Shown here: in pieces, positions 1-7,236 of the stretch | Layout: every line of letters begins with the position of its first letter | Numbering within the stretch: position 1 is the stretch's first letter | From: an uncultured beta proteobacterium | Lineage (GTDB): Bacteria; Pseudomonadota; Gammaproteobacteria; Burkholderiales; Burkholderiaceae | Reading direction: 5' to 3' | Assembly (NCBI GenBank): GCA_903827075.1 | Contig: CAIKGX010000122.1 | Span: 1-11,307, forward strand | Length of the DNA: 11,307 bases | Notes under the pieces: generated by a model | Databases searched by the model: none | What the model saw: the letters and a program-made list of their open reading frames with translations, nothing else | What the model was told of the DNA's origin: nothing | Translations under genes and position numbers: made by a program

Positions 1-163
1 AGTAGAGCAGGCATTGGCTCGTATTGAGTCGGGCGACTATGGTTGGTGCGAAGAGACGGGTGAGCCTATTGGCTTAAATCGTTTAATTGCCCGCCCAACA
101 GCCAATTTGTCTCTAGAGGCTCAAGAGCGTCGTGAATTGCGCCAGAAATTATTTGGCGATTAA
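1..163 (+). CDS. dksA: DksA, RNA polymerase-binding stringent-response factor (3' end only)
   Basis: Only the last 53 codons are present, in the frame starting at base 2 and ending with TAA at 161-163. The peptide has the DksA C-terminal pattern: GDYGWCEETGEPIG, then the RLIARPTANL stretch, then a charged helix ending QKLFGD. DksA binds the secondary channel of RNA polymerase and, with ppGpp, controls rRNA and amino-acid biosynthesis promoters. The four positions that are Cys in the E. coli zinc finger read Cys (47-49), Thr (56-58), Ser (110-112) and Ala (119-121), so this is a zinc-independent form. The coiled-coil N-terminal domain lies outside the window. argB follows after 26 bp on the same strand. 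The family call is secure from the RP-T-A-L and EETGEPIG signatures. Confidence 0.9.
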   Translation, partial: VEQALARIESGDYGWCEETGEPIGLNRLIARPTANLSLEAQERRELRQKLFGD

Positions 164-169
164 TGAACT

Positions 170-186
170 TACTTAATATATAAGTA
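170..186 (+). repeat. AT-rich inverted repeat just upstream of argB
   Basis: The arms TACTTA (170-175) and TAAGTA (181-186) are perfect reverse complements around a 5-nt ATATA spacer. The element fills most of the 26-bp dksA-argB gap and ends 3 nt before the argB ATG, where a Shine-Dalgarno sequence would be expected and none is obvious. In RNA it would be a weak 6-bp hairpin. In DNA its TATAAG/AATATA core could serve as a -10 element. The function is unknown. Confidence 0.4.
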
Positions 187-189
187 GCG

Positions 190-1092
190 ATGACTAAGCA
201 CCTTCCCTCTCTTTCTGAAATTCCTCCTTTATTAAAAGCGGAGATCTTGGCCGAGGCTTTGCCTTACATCCGTCAATATCACGGTAAAACCATTGTGATT
301 AAGTACGGCGGTAACGCCATGGTTGAAGAGCGACTTAAAGAAAGCTTTGCGCGCGACGTCATTTTGCTCAAATTGGTTGGCATGAACCCTGTAGTAGTTC
401 ACGGCGGGGGGCCACAAATCGATGAGGCCCTCAAGAAGATCGGCAAGGTCGGAACATTTATTCAGGGTATGCGCGTTACTGATGAAGAAACCATGGAAGT
501 GGTGGAGTGGGTTCTTGGTGGTGAAGTGCAGCAAGATATTGTGATGTTGATTAATCACTTTGGCGGGCAAGCTGTTGGCTTGACTGGTAAAGATGGTGGA
601 TTAATTCATGCTAAAAAAATGTTTGTAGCTGATGAAAAAAATCCAGGTAGCACTATTGATCTGGGTTTTGTGGGTGAGATTGAGGCAATCAATCCGGCTG
701 TAGTCAAAGCCTTGCAAGACGATGCCTTCATTCCAGTGATATCGCCCATTGGATTTAGTGCAGAAGGTCAGGCTTACAACATTAATGCAGACTTGGTTGC
801 TGGCAAGATGGCAGAGATCTTACACGCTGAGAAGTTAGTCATGATGACCAATATTCCTGGAGTCATGGATAAAAATGGCATGTTGCTAACCGACCTGACT
901 GCCCGTGAGATCGATGAATTATTTGCTGATGGCACTATCTCCGGCGGCATGTTGCCTAAGATTTCTTCAGCTTTAGATGCGGCTAAGAGCGGCGTTAATT
1001 CTGTGCATATTATTGATGGCCGAATTGAGCACTCTTTGTTACTTGAAATTCTTACTGAGCAAGCTTTTGGAACGATGATTCGTTCTAGATAA
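190..1092 (+). CDS. argB: N-acetylglutamate kinase (arginine biosynthesis, second step)
   Basis: ArgB phosphorylates N-acetyl-L-glutamate with ATP in the cytoplasm, the second step of the acetylated arginine pathway. The 300-residue protein has the amino-acid kinase fold signatures: KYGGNAM at 38-44 (ATP-phosphate lysine), VVVHGGGPQI at 68-77 (substrate and glycine-rich loop), GMRVTD at 93-98, LTGKDG at 131-136, NINADLVAGKMA at 197-208 and SGGMLPK at 251-257. Residues 1-30 form an extra N-terminal helix (AEALPYI) before the first strand. This extension is absent from the short E. coli enzyme and typical of hexameric, arginine-inhibited kinases such as that of Pseudomonas, so feedback inhibition by arginine is likely (inference). 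The start is the first ATG after dksA; the ribosome binding site is poor. slmA follows after 5 bp. Confidence 0.97.
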   Translation: MTKHLPSLSEIPPLLKAEILAEALPYIRQYHGKTIVIKYGGNAMVEERLKESFARDVILLKLVGMNPVVVHGGGPQIDEALKKIGKVGTFIQGMRVTDEETMEVVEWVLGGEVQQDIVMLINHFGGQAVGLTGKDGGLIHAKKMFVADEKNPGSTIDLGFVGEIEAINPAVVKALQDDAFIPVISPIGFSAEGQAYNINADLVAGKMAEILHAEKLVMMTNIPGVMDKNGMLLTDLTAREIDELFADGTISGGMLPKISSALDAAKSGVNSVHIIDGRIEHSLLLEILTEQAFGTMIRSR

Positions 1093-1097
1093 GTGAT

Positions 1098-1754
1098 ATG
1101 ACCATGCGTGATTCTTTAGAGCCAGCAGAAATTGCAAATAGCAGCATTGATGCTGGCAAGACACGTAAGCGTCCTCGTCCCGGTGAGCGCCGTTTGCAAA
1201 TCTTGCAAGTGCTTGCAGAGATGCTGCAAAATCCCAAGGGTGAGCGCGTTACCACCGCTGCATTAGCGGCAAAGATTCAGGTTTCAGAAGCCGCTCTTTA
1301 TCGTCATTTCGCCAGTAAGGCGCAAATGTTTGAGGGCCTTATTTCTTTCATTGAGCAGACTGTCTTTGGATTAATTAATCAGATCAACCAAAAAGAAGAG
1401 TCGGGTCTTGCCCAAGCACGCGGTATTTTGCAAATGCTTTTATTCTTTGCCGAGAAAAATCCAGGCATGACACGTGTTCTCTTGGGTGATGCTTTATTGC
1501 AAGAAGATGATCGCTTGCAGGAGCGGATTACTCAAGTTCTAGACCGCGTTGAGGCATCGTTAAAACAGGCTTTGCGCATTGCTCAGACTCAAGGTGGCGC
1601 ATGGGGACAAGTTGGTCAAGATGAAGTCAGTATTCGTGCAGCGATGTTGATGAGTTTTGTTTTGGGCCGTTGGCATCGTTTTGCACGCAGTGGCTTTAAA
1701 AAGTTACCAACCGAAGCGTCTGATATCAGCCTACGCATCCTTCTCTCAGAATGA
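1098..1754 (+). CDS. slmA: SlmA-type nucleoid occlusion factor (TetR family)
   Basis: SlmA binds chromosomal sites and antagonises FtsZ polymerisation over the nucleoid. This 218-residue protein has a TetR helix-turn-helix at about 51-72, with the SlmA-specific run VSEAALYRHFASKAQMFEGL (62-81) close to E. coli SEAALYRHFPSKTRMFDSL, followed by LISFIEQTVFGLINQI at 81-96. The remainder is the alpha-helical dimer domain. It is about 20 residues longer than E. coli SlmA because of a basic N-terminal extension (KTRKRPRPGERR at 21-32). ATG 1098 is used; ATG 1104 (residue 3) is an equal alternative, and neither has a strong Shine-Dalgarno sequence. The stop overlaps the metX start (ATGA at 1751-1754), implying translational coupling. 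A different TetR regulator is possible but less likely given the recognition-helix match. Confidence 0.88.
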   Translation: MTMRDSLEPAEIANSSIDAGKTRKRPRPGERRLQILQVLAEMLQNPKGERVTTAALAAKIQVSEAALYRHFASKAQMFEGLISFIEQTVFGLINQINQKEESGLAQARGILQMLLFFAEKNPGMTRVLLGDALLQEDDRLQERITQVLDRVEASLKQALRIAQTQGGAWGQVGQDEVSIRAAMLMSFVLGRWHRFARSGFKKLPTEASDISLRILLSE

Positions 1755-2890
1755 GCGAGCTACATCTCTCTAGAAACACCATCCATTTTGCCGAGCCCTT
1801 GCCTTTGCAAAGTGGCGCCATATTATCTGGCTACAACTTAGTCATCGAAACCTATGGCAAATTAAATGCCGACAAAAGTAACGCCGTATTAATTTGCCAT
1901 GCTTTGAATGCGTCTCATCATGTAGCCGGTCCCGATCCAGAAAATGCAGAAGACATTGGCTGGTGGGACAATATGATTGGACCCGGTAAGCCAGTAGATA
2001 CCAATCATTTTTTTGTTATTGGCGTTAATAACTTAGGCTCCTGTTTCGGCTCAACTGGGCCAATGAGTATCAACCCTGCCAGTGGCAAGCCCTACGGTGC
2101 TGACTTTCCTGTAGTGACGGTGGAAGACTGGGTCAACACGCAGGCACGTTTGGCAGATAAATTAGGTATTCGCCGCTTTGCTGCTGTCATGGGCGGTAGC
2201 TTAGGCGGCATGCAAGCCATGGCCTGGGCGATTCAGTTTCCTAAACGTATAGCGCATTGCGTAGTGATTGCATCCACACCAAAACTGAGCGCACAAAATA
2301 TTGCTTTTAATGAAGTAGCGCGTAACGCTATTTTGTCGGATCCTGATTTTCATGGCGGAAACTACTACGAGCATGGCGTAGTTCCAAAGCGTGGACTGAG
2401 ATTAGCGCGCATGGTGGGACACATCACTTATCTTTCCGATGACGATATGGCGGAAAAGTTTGGGCGCGAGTTACAAAGACCCAATGGCGAGTCACACGAT
2501 TACCGCTTTAGTTTCGATGTGGAATTTGAAGTAGAAAGCTATTTGCGCCATCAGGGCGAGAAGTTTTCTACCTACTTTGATGCCAACACTTACTTGCTGA
2601 TCACCCGCGCCTTAGATTACTTTGACCCTTCACGTCGTTATGAGGGCAGTTTAAATCGCGCCCTAGCTGAAGTGCAGGCTAAATTTTTAGTGGTGAGCTT
2701 CTCAACGGACTGGCGTTTCCCGCCTAATCGTAGTCGTGAAATAGTCCAATCTTTATTAAGCAATAAGAGTGCGGTTACTTATGCCGAGATTGATGCGCCG
2801 CATGGGCACGATGCTTTTTTATTGGACGACTCTCGTTATCACCAGCTTATTCGTGCTTATTTTGAGCAAATGCTCGAGGTTCAATCATGA
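1751..2890 (+). CDS. metX: Homoserine O-acyltransferase MetX (probably succinyl-transferring)
   Basis: MetX acylates the hydroxyl of L-homoserine, the first committed step of methionine synthesis. The 379-residue alpha/beta-hydrolase has its nucleophile in MGGSLGGMQAM (Ser150), the acidic residue in STDWRFPP (Asp320) and the catalytic histidine in APHGHDAFLL (His353). GSCFGSTGPMSINPASG (97-112) is the conserved region before the nucleophile. The residue two after the catalytic Asp is Arg322. As I recall the family rules, Arg here marks members that use succinyl-CoA rather than acetyl-CoA, so the generic label homoserine O-acetyltransferase may be wrong for this protein. metX overlaps slmA by 4 bp and metW by 4 bp, the usual metX-metW arrangement. 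Confidence 0.95.
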   Translation: MSELHLSRNTIHFAEPLPLQSGAILSGYNLVIETYGKLNADKSNAVLICHALNASHHVAGPDPENAEDIGWWDNMIGPGKPVDTNHFFVIGVNNLGSCFGSTGPMSINPASGKPYGADFPVVTVEDWVNTQARLADKLGIRRFAAVMGGSLGGMQAMAWAIQFPKRIAHCVVIASTPKLSAQNIAFNEVARNAILSDPDFHGGNYYEHGVVPKRGLRLARMVGHITYLSDDDMAEKFGRELQRPNGESHDYRFSFDVEFEVESYLRHQGEKFSTYFDANTYLLITRALDYFDPSRRYEGSLNRALAEVQAKFLVVSFSTDWRFPPNRSREIVQSLLSNKSAVTYAEIDAPHGHDAFLLDDSRYHQLIRAYFEQMLEVQS

Positions 2891-3468
2891 TGCGCGCTGA
2901 CTTTGCAGCAATAGCCCAATGGATTGCTCCTAATAACCAGGTTTTGGATTTAGGTTGCGGTGATGGAAGCTTTCTGGAGTATTTGCAAAAGCAAAAGCCG
3001 GTCCATGCTTATGGTGTCGAAATCGATGACGCACGTGTTTTGTCGTGCGTTGAAAAAGGCTTAAATGTTATTCAACAAAACCTAGAGGGTGGATTGGCGC
3101 TTTTTGAGGACAACAGTTTTGATACGGTCGTTTTGTCGCAAACATTGCAAACGATTCATCAAACCGAAAAAATCTTGCGTGAGGTAGTGCGCGTTGGCAA
3201 AGAGTCAGTAGTTTCTTTCCCCAACTTTGGCCACTGGTCACATCGCTTAGCAGTAGGCTTAGGCCATATGCCCGTCTCTAAAAGCTTGCCTTACCAGTGG
3301 TACAACACGCCTAATGTGCGCGTGCTGACGGTGGCTGATTTTGAAAGATTGGCTTCTACTTTGGGATTAAAGGTAATAGATCAGTGCATTTTGCATGAAG
3401 GTCGACAAGTGACTTTGCTGCCCAATCTCTTTGGCAGTTTGGCCCTATTCCGCGTTCGTCGTGCTTAG
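2887..3468 (+). CDS. metW: MetW, methionine biosynthesis methyltransferase-like protein
   Basis: MetW is a small class I methyltransferase-fold protein that nearly always follows metX. In Pseudomonas it is needed together with MetX for homoserine acylation; its own catalytic activity is not settled. The 193-residue sequence shows SAM-binding motif I, VLDLGCGDG (19-27), the acidic end of strand 2 (GVEIDD, 44-49), a SFDTVVLSQTLQ segment (77-88), and the family-specific SFPNFGHW (110-117) and PYQWYNTPNVR (135-145). The start ATG at 2887 overlaps the metX TGA in an ATGA junction, followed by a second ATG at 2890. GAGG at 2876-2879 is a good Shine-Dalgarno sequence 7 nt upstream of 2887, which supports that start. 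ampG begins inside its 3' end. Confidence 0.95.
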   Translation: MMRADFAAIAQWIAPNNQVLDLGCGDGSFLEYLQKQKPVHAYGVEIDDARVLSCVEKGLNVIQQNLEGGLALFEDNSFDTVVLSQTLQTIHQTEKILREVVRVGKESVVSFPNFGHWSHRLAVGLGHMPVSKSLPYQWYNTPNVRVLTVADFERLASTLGLKVIDQCILHEGRQVTLLPNLFGSLALFRVRRA

Positions 3469-4801
3469 TGCGATTGCTTCCTGGCTAAAAGATTTCCGGG
3501 TTTATCTCGAATGGCCTTGTCTACGGATGCTCTTTCTGGGTTTCTCTGCAGGTCTCCCCTTATTGCTCATATTAGGAACGCTCAGCTTTTGGCTGCGTGA
3601 AGCGGGCATTGATCGCAGCACTATTGGCTACCTCACTTGGGTTGGCTTAATCTACGCATTTAAATGGATGTGGGCGCCTTTAGTAGATCGTTTACCCATT
3701 CCCCTCATATCCAAATTGCTAGGTAGACGACGTAGCTGGCTACTCTTTGCTCAGGCCTTGATTATTTTGGGGCTCTTGGGTATGGCAAGTCTCGATCCGA
3801 AGGTGGATCTGACGCCGATTGTTTGGTGTGCTTTGTTAGTCGCCTTTGGTTCGGCTACGCAGGATATTGCTTTAGATGCATTTCGAATCGAATCGGCTGA
3901 TAGCGATCATCAAGCGGCCTTAGCAGCAACTTATCAAACAGGCTATCGACTTGCCTTGATATGGGCGGGCGCTGGCGTCTTATGGTTGGCGGCTCGAGCA
4001 GAGGCAGGCGCTACATCGTATGATGCTGGCGCTTGGCAATTCGCCTATCTATGCATGGCAGCTTCCATTAGTGTGGGCGTTCTTACCACCTTATTTAGTA
4101 AAGAGCCTGTGCGAGTTGAGCTAGCAAAAGCACGCAATGCAAAAGCGTGGCTACATCAAACTCTCATTGAGCCCTTTGCTGAATTTATTCATCGCTATCA
4201 ATGGCATGCCATCGTCATTTTGGGTTTGATTGCGATCTATCGCATTAGCGATGTCGTTATGGGAATCATGGCCAATCCCTTTTATGTTGATATGGGCTAT
4301 ACCAAGGATGAAGTAGCTGCTGTTAGTAAAGTGTTTGGGGTCATCATGACCTTAGTTGGCGCCTTTGTTGGCGGCGTTCTCACTTTGCGTTTTGGTGTGA
4401 TGCGCATTTTGTTTGTGGGGGCTATTCTGTCGGCAGTCAGTAATTTGTTGTTTGCTTGGCTCGCAACCCAGGGCCACGATGTGCATGGCTTGATTTGGGT
4501 AATTTCTGCAGACAATCTCAGCTCTGGAATTGCTAGCGCTGCTTTTATTGCTTTCCTGTCTTCGCTGACCAATATCAAGTACTCGGCAACGCAATATGCC
4601 TTGTTTAGCTCGATGATGCTTTTATTGCCAAAGTGGTTGGCAGGATTTTCGGGCGTGTTTGTAGATTCTTTTGGTTACCAAGCCTTTTTCTATGGCACTG
4701 CCATTATTGGTGCCCCAGTGCTGATTCTCATTTGGCTGGTGATCCACCTAAAGCTAGTGGAATTTAAAAAGCATGATGCGCAAGTGTCACACCAACTATA
4801 G
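3461..4801 (+). CDS. ampG: AmpG-like muropeptide permease (MFS, inner membrane)
   Basis: AmpG imports anhydro-muropeptides from the periplasm by proton symport for peptidoglycan recycling. This 446-residue protein is strongly hydrophobic with about 12 membrane segments. It matches AmpG at the first helix (GFSAGLPLLLILGTLSFW, 27-44), at GYLTWVGLIYAFKWMWAPLVDR (loop 2-3 region, GRRRSWLL following), at GSATQDIALDAFRIE (130-144) and near the C-terminus at SATQYALFSS. I prefer the GTG at 3461, overlapping metW by 8 bp, because it leaves a short cytoplasmic tail like that of E. coli AmpG. A TTG at 3431 would add ten residues (MAVWPYSAFV) that copy no known AmpG feature. Neither start has a clear Shine-Dalgarno sequence, so coupling to metW translation is likely. 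No ampD, ampR or beta-lactamase gene lies nearby. Confidence 0.9.
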   Translation: MLSAIASWLKDFRVYLEWPCLRMLFLGFSAGLPLLLILGTLSFWLREAGIDRSTIGYLTWVGLIYAFKWMWAPLVDRLPIPLISKLLGRRRSWLLFAQALIILGLLGMASLDPKVDLTPIVWCALLVAFGSATQDIALDAFRIESADSDHQAALAATYQTGYRLALIWAGAGVLWLAARAEAGATSYDAGAWQFAYLCMAASISVGVLTTLFSKEPVRVELAKARNAKAWLHQTLIEPFAEFIHRYQWHAIVILGLIAIYRISDVVMGIMANPFYVDMGYTKDEVAAVSKVFGVIMTLVGAFVGGVLTLRFGVMRILFVGAILSAVSNLLFAWLATQGHDVHGLIWVISADNLSSGIASAAFIAFLSSLTNIKYSATQYALFSSMMLLLPKWLAGFSGVFVDSFGYQAFFYGTAIIGAPVLILIWLVIHLKLVEFKKHDAQVSHQL

Positions 4802-4822
4802 CCAAAACGATCGGCTAGATTT
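4799..4822 (+). terminator. Small hairpin spanning the ampG and xth stop codons (weak terminator candidate)
   Basis: TAGCC (4799-4803) can pair with GGCTA (4813-4817) around a 9-nt loop, followed by GATTTT. The left arm contains the ampG TAG and the right arm the reverse complement of the xth TAG, so both genes end in the same structure. Five pairs and a four-T tract are marginal for an intrinsic terminator. Confidence 0.3.
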
Positions 4823-5597
4823 TCCAGTTGTAATCAACGGTTAGGGGGGCATGATCTGAAAAACGTTCATCTTTATAGACGGCAGTTTTCTGCGCGCTAG
4901 CAGCAATTCCAGGTGTGCTGATGTGATAGTCAATGCGCCAACCTACATTCTTTGCATAAGCTTGACCTCGATTGCTCCACCAAGTGTAGCAATCATCACT
5001 GGCCTTTGGCTTTAGCTGGCGATACACATCAACATAGCCCACTTGATTGAATAGATGGGTGAGCCATGCGCGCTCTTCTGGCAAGAAGCCAGAGTTTTTC
5101 AGGTTGCCCTTCCAGTTCTTCAAATCAATTTCTTGGTGGGCGATGTTTACATCTCCGCACAGCACAATCTCTCTTCCAGACTGTTTGAGTGCCACCAGAT
5201 GTGGCAAGAAAGAATCCAAATAGCGGTATTTCGCATCTTGTCTTTCGGGGGAGCTAGAGCCTGATGGCATATAGACTGAAATAACTGATAGCTGTTTGAA
5301 CCTCGCTTCAACGTAACGGCCTTCGGCATCAAACTCTTCATTTCCGTAGCCATACAGCACTTCATCTGGTTTATGAGGGGTATAGATGCCGCAGCCGCTA
5401 TAACCCTTCTTCTGCGCATGATGAAAATAGCCATGTAGGCCATCAGGGTTGAGAATGGCCTCCTCCAAGTCATCGCGCTGGGCTTTTAATTCCTGCATAC
5501 AAACAAAGTCCGCTTTTTGCTTAACTACCCACGGTAGAAAGCCTTTTTTGACCGCAGAGCGGATACCGTTGAGGTTGGCGGAAATGATGCGTAACAT
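4815..5597 (-). CDS. xth: Exodeoxyribonuclease III / AP endonuclease
   Basis: This Mg-dependent enzyme cuts DNA at abasic sites and degrades 3' ends in base-excision repair. The 260-residue protein has the full exonuclease III active-site set: Asn8 (SANLNGIRSA), Glu36 (MQELKAQ), Tyr109 (SVYMPSGS), Asp149 and Asn151 (CGDVNIAH), Asp223 (WRIDYH), and Asp248-His249 (FSDHAPL). These correspond to E. coli Xth Asn7, Glu34, Tyr109, Asp151, Asn153, Asp229, Asp258 and His259. The length is close to the 268 residues of E. coli. The start codon is 8 bp from that of divergent pyrE, so its promoter must lie inside pyrE. A candidate minus-strand -10 (TAGAAT, 5624-5619) is present but lacks a good -35. Confidence 0.95.
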   Translation of the reverse strand: MLRIISANLNGIRSAVKKGFLPWVVKQKADFVCMQELKAQRDDLEEAILNPDGLHGYFHHAQKKGYSGCGIYTPHKPDEVLYGYGNEEFDAEGRYVEARFKQLSVISVYMPSGSSSPERQDAKYRYLDSFLPHLVALKQSGREIVLCGDVNIAHQEIDLKNWKGNLKNSGFLPEERAWLTHLFNQVGYVDVYRQLKPKASDDCYTWWSNRGQAYAKNVGWRIDYHISTPGIAASAQKTAVYKDERFSDHAPLTVDYNWKI

Positions 5598-5605
5598 ATA
5601 GGCCT

Positions 5606-6274
5606 ATGAGCTCAAAAAATTCTAATCAAGATAACTTTATTCGTTTTGCCTTAGAGGCAAATGTTTTGTCGTTTGGGGAGTTTAAAACTAAAGCGGGGCG
5701 TCTCTCGCCTTATTTCTTTAACGCGGGTGGATTTAATGATGGCGCGCGCTTAAGCGCCTTGGGTCGCTATTACGCCAAAGCCTTGCAGGATTCCAAGATC
5801 GACTTCGACATGATTTTTGGTCCCGCCTATAAAGGCATTACTTTGGCAGCAGCTACTGCTATTGCTTTAGCGGATGAGGGGCGTAATGTGCCTTATGCCT
5901 ATAACCGCAAAGAAGCAAAAGATCATGGCGAGGGCGGCTTTTTGGTTGGTGCGCCCATGAAGGGGAAAGTGGTCATCGTGGATGATGTCATCTCTGCTGG
6001 CACCTCAGTTAGAGAGTCTGTAGATCTGATTCGTGCTGCTGGTGCAGAGCCTGCTGCTGTATTGATTGCCCTAGACCGAATGGAAAGATCCGGTACAGCT
6101 ACTGAGATTGGTGAGAAATCTGCCGTCCAAGCAGTGGAGCAAGAATTTGGGTTGCCGGTAATTGCGATTGCCAACTTGGCCGATTTGATGTCTTTCTTAA
6201 GCGCTTCTAGTGATGCGGAGCTAACAAAGTATTTGCCGGCAGTCACAGCCTACCGAGAAAAGTACGGCATTTAA
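5606..6274 (+). CDS. pyrE: Orotate phosphoribosyltransferase (pyrimidine biosynthesis)
   Basis: PyrE joins orotate to PRPP to make orotidine 5'-phosphate, the fifth step of UMP synthesis. The 222-residue protein shows the PRPP-binding motif VVIVDDVISAGTS (122-134), the mobile catalytic loop RKEAKDHGEGG (101-111), the N-terminal FGEFKTKAGRLSPYFFNAG (23-41) and FGPAYKGITLA (71-81). It is slightly longer than the E. coli enzyme (213). ATG 5606 is the only plausible start; the nearest purine-rich sequence is AGG at 5600-5602, too close to be a standard ribosome binding site. A TTGAGG/TAACAT pair (5569-5574, 5592-5597; 17-bp spacer) would place the transcript start almost at the ATG, giving a nearly leaderless mRNA. 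This promoter is a guess. The gene converges on dapF with 25 bp between stops. Confidence 0.96.
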   Translation: MSSKNSNQDNFIRFALEANVLSFGEFKTKAGRLSPYFFNAGGFNDGARLSALGRYYAKALQDSKIDFDMIFGPAYKGITLAAATAIALADEGRNVPYAYNRKEAKDHGEGGFLVGAPMKGKVVIVDDVISAGTSVRESVDLIRAAGAEPAAVLIALDRMERSGTATEIGEKSAVQAVEQEFGLPVIAIANLADLMSFLSASSDAELTKYLPAVTAYREKYGI

Positions 6275-6299
6275 GAGGGCTCACTTAAAGGAGGCTTTG

Positions 6300-7190
6300 T
6301 TAGATCTCAGCTTCGCCTTCAAATACGGTAATGGCTGGACCTGTCATGATGACTGGTTGAGCTACTCCATCAACTACCCCACCCCAAGCAATCTGTAGAT
6401 CGCCGCCACGAGTATGTACTGTGACTGGTGAGTCTAATAATGCCCGACGAATCCCAGAAACTACAGCAGCGCACGCACCAGTACCACAGGCTAGAGTTTC
6501 ACCAGCGCCACGTTCAAATACTCGCAGCTTAATTTCTTGGCGATTGATCATTTGCATATAACCCGCATTCACACGCTTTGGAAATGCAGGATGATTTTCA
6601 ATAGAGGGACCTTCTTCTAAAACAGGTGCGCTCCCAATGTCCCCAACTAATTGCACTGCATGGGGATTGCCCATGGAGACTACGCCAACCCAGCTATCGT
6701 GCGTAGCAGGCGCTGCAAGAGGGAGTGCATATAGCATTTCATGGAATTCTTGCATGCTTGCTAGACCATCGGCATTAAAAGGAATTTGGCCGTGCTCAAA
6801 AATAGGCGCCCCCATATCCACTTCAACTTGACCATCAGGATGGGATATTAGTGTCAGTACTGTATGGGCAACCTCAGCGCGCAGTGGATTCTTATTAGAG
6901 AGGCCTTGATCCTGTACAAATCGAACAAAGCAGCGTGAACCATTTCCACACTGCTCAACCTCACCACCATCAGCATTAAAGATGCGATACCGAAAGTCAG
7001 CATCGGGGCGAGTTGCTTTTTCCACTAGAAGAATTTGATCGGCACCGATACCAAATTGACGGTGAGCTAATGTTTGCCACTGCTCGCGTGTGATATTGGA
7101 GAGATCTTGATCAATGCCATTGAGCACAATGAAATCATTGCCAGCACCATGCATTTTGGTGAAACGAAGCTTCTGTTTTACATTACTCAA
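6300..7190 (-). CDS. dapF: Diaminopimelate epimerase
   Basis: DapF interconverts LL- and meso-diaminopimelate without a cofactor, supplying lysine and the peptidoglycan cross-linking residue. The 296-residue protein has the two catalytic cysteines in mirror-image motifs: Cys81 in VEQCGNGSRCF and Cys235 in LACGTGACA. It also has the N-terminal FTKMHGAGNDF (10-20) and VSMGNPHAV (171-179). The start is TTG at 7190. The only nearby ATG in frame is residue 13, inside the conserved motif, so it would remove the first strand. No in-frame ATG lies between the TTG and the upstream stop. The gene lies 46 bp downstream of the lpxL-like gene and is probably cotranscribed with it. No convincing terminator is seen in the 25 bp separating it from pyrE. 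Confidence 0.95.
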   Translation of the reverse strand: MSNVKQKLRFTKMHGAGNDFIVLNGIDQDLSNITREQWQTLAHRQFGIGADQILLVEKATRPDADFRYRIFNADGGEVEQCGNGSRCFVRFVQDQGLSNKNPLRAEVAHTVLTLISHPDGQVEVDMGAPIFEHGQIPFNADGLASMQEFHEMLYALPLAAPATHDSWVGVVSMGNPHAVQLVGDIGSAPVLEEGPSIENHPAFPKRVNAGYMQMINRQEIKLRVFERGAGETLACGTGACAAVVSGIRRALLDSPVTVHTRGGDLQIAWGGVVDGVAQPVIMTGPAITVFEGEAEI

Positions 7191-7236
7191 AGCCGATTTC
7201 CATTCAAATGTATTGACGAATCAATTATAGGTTTGA

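Noticed and set aside
232..570. Antisense open frame of 112 codons inside argB, and similar long antisense frames in ampG, xth, pyrE, metK and ahcY
   Set aside because: They lie opposite strongly conserved genes, have no ribosome binding sites and no recognisable domains; they are by-products of codon bias.
6275..6299. Bidirectional terminator between pyrE and dapF
   Set aside because: Only a 4-bp AAAG/CTTT pairing is available and no T-run follows on either strand.
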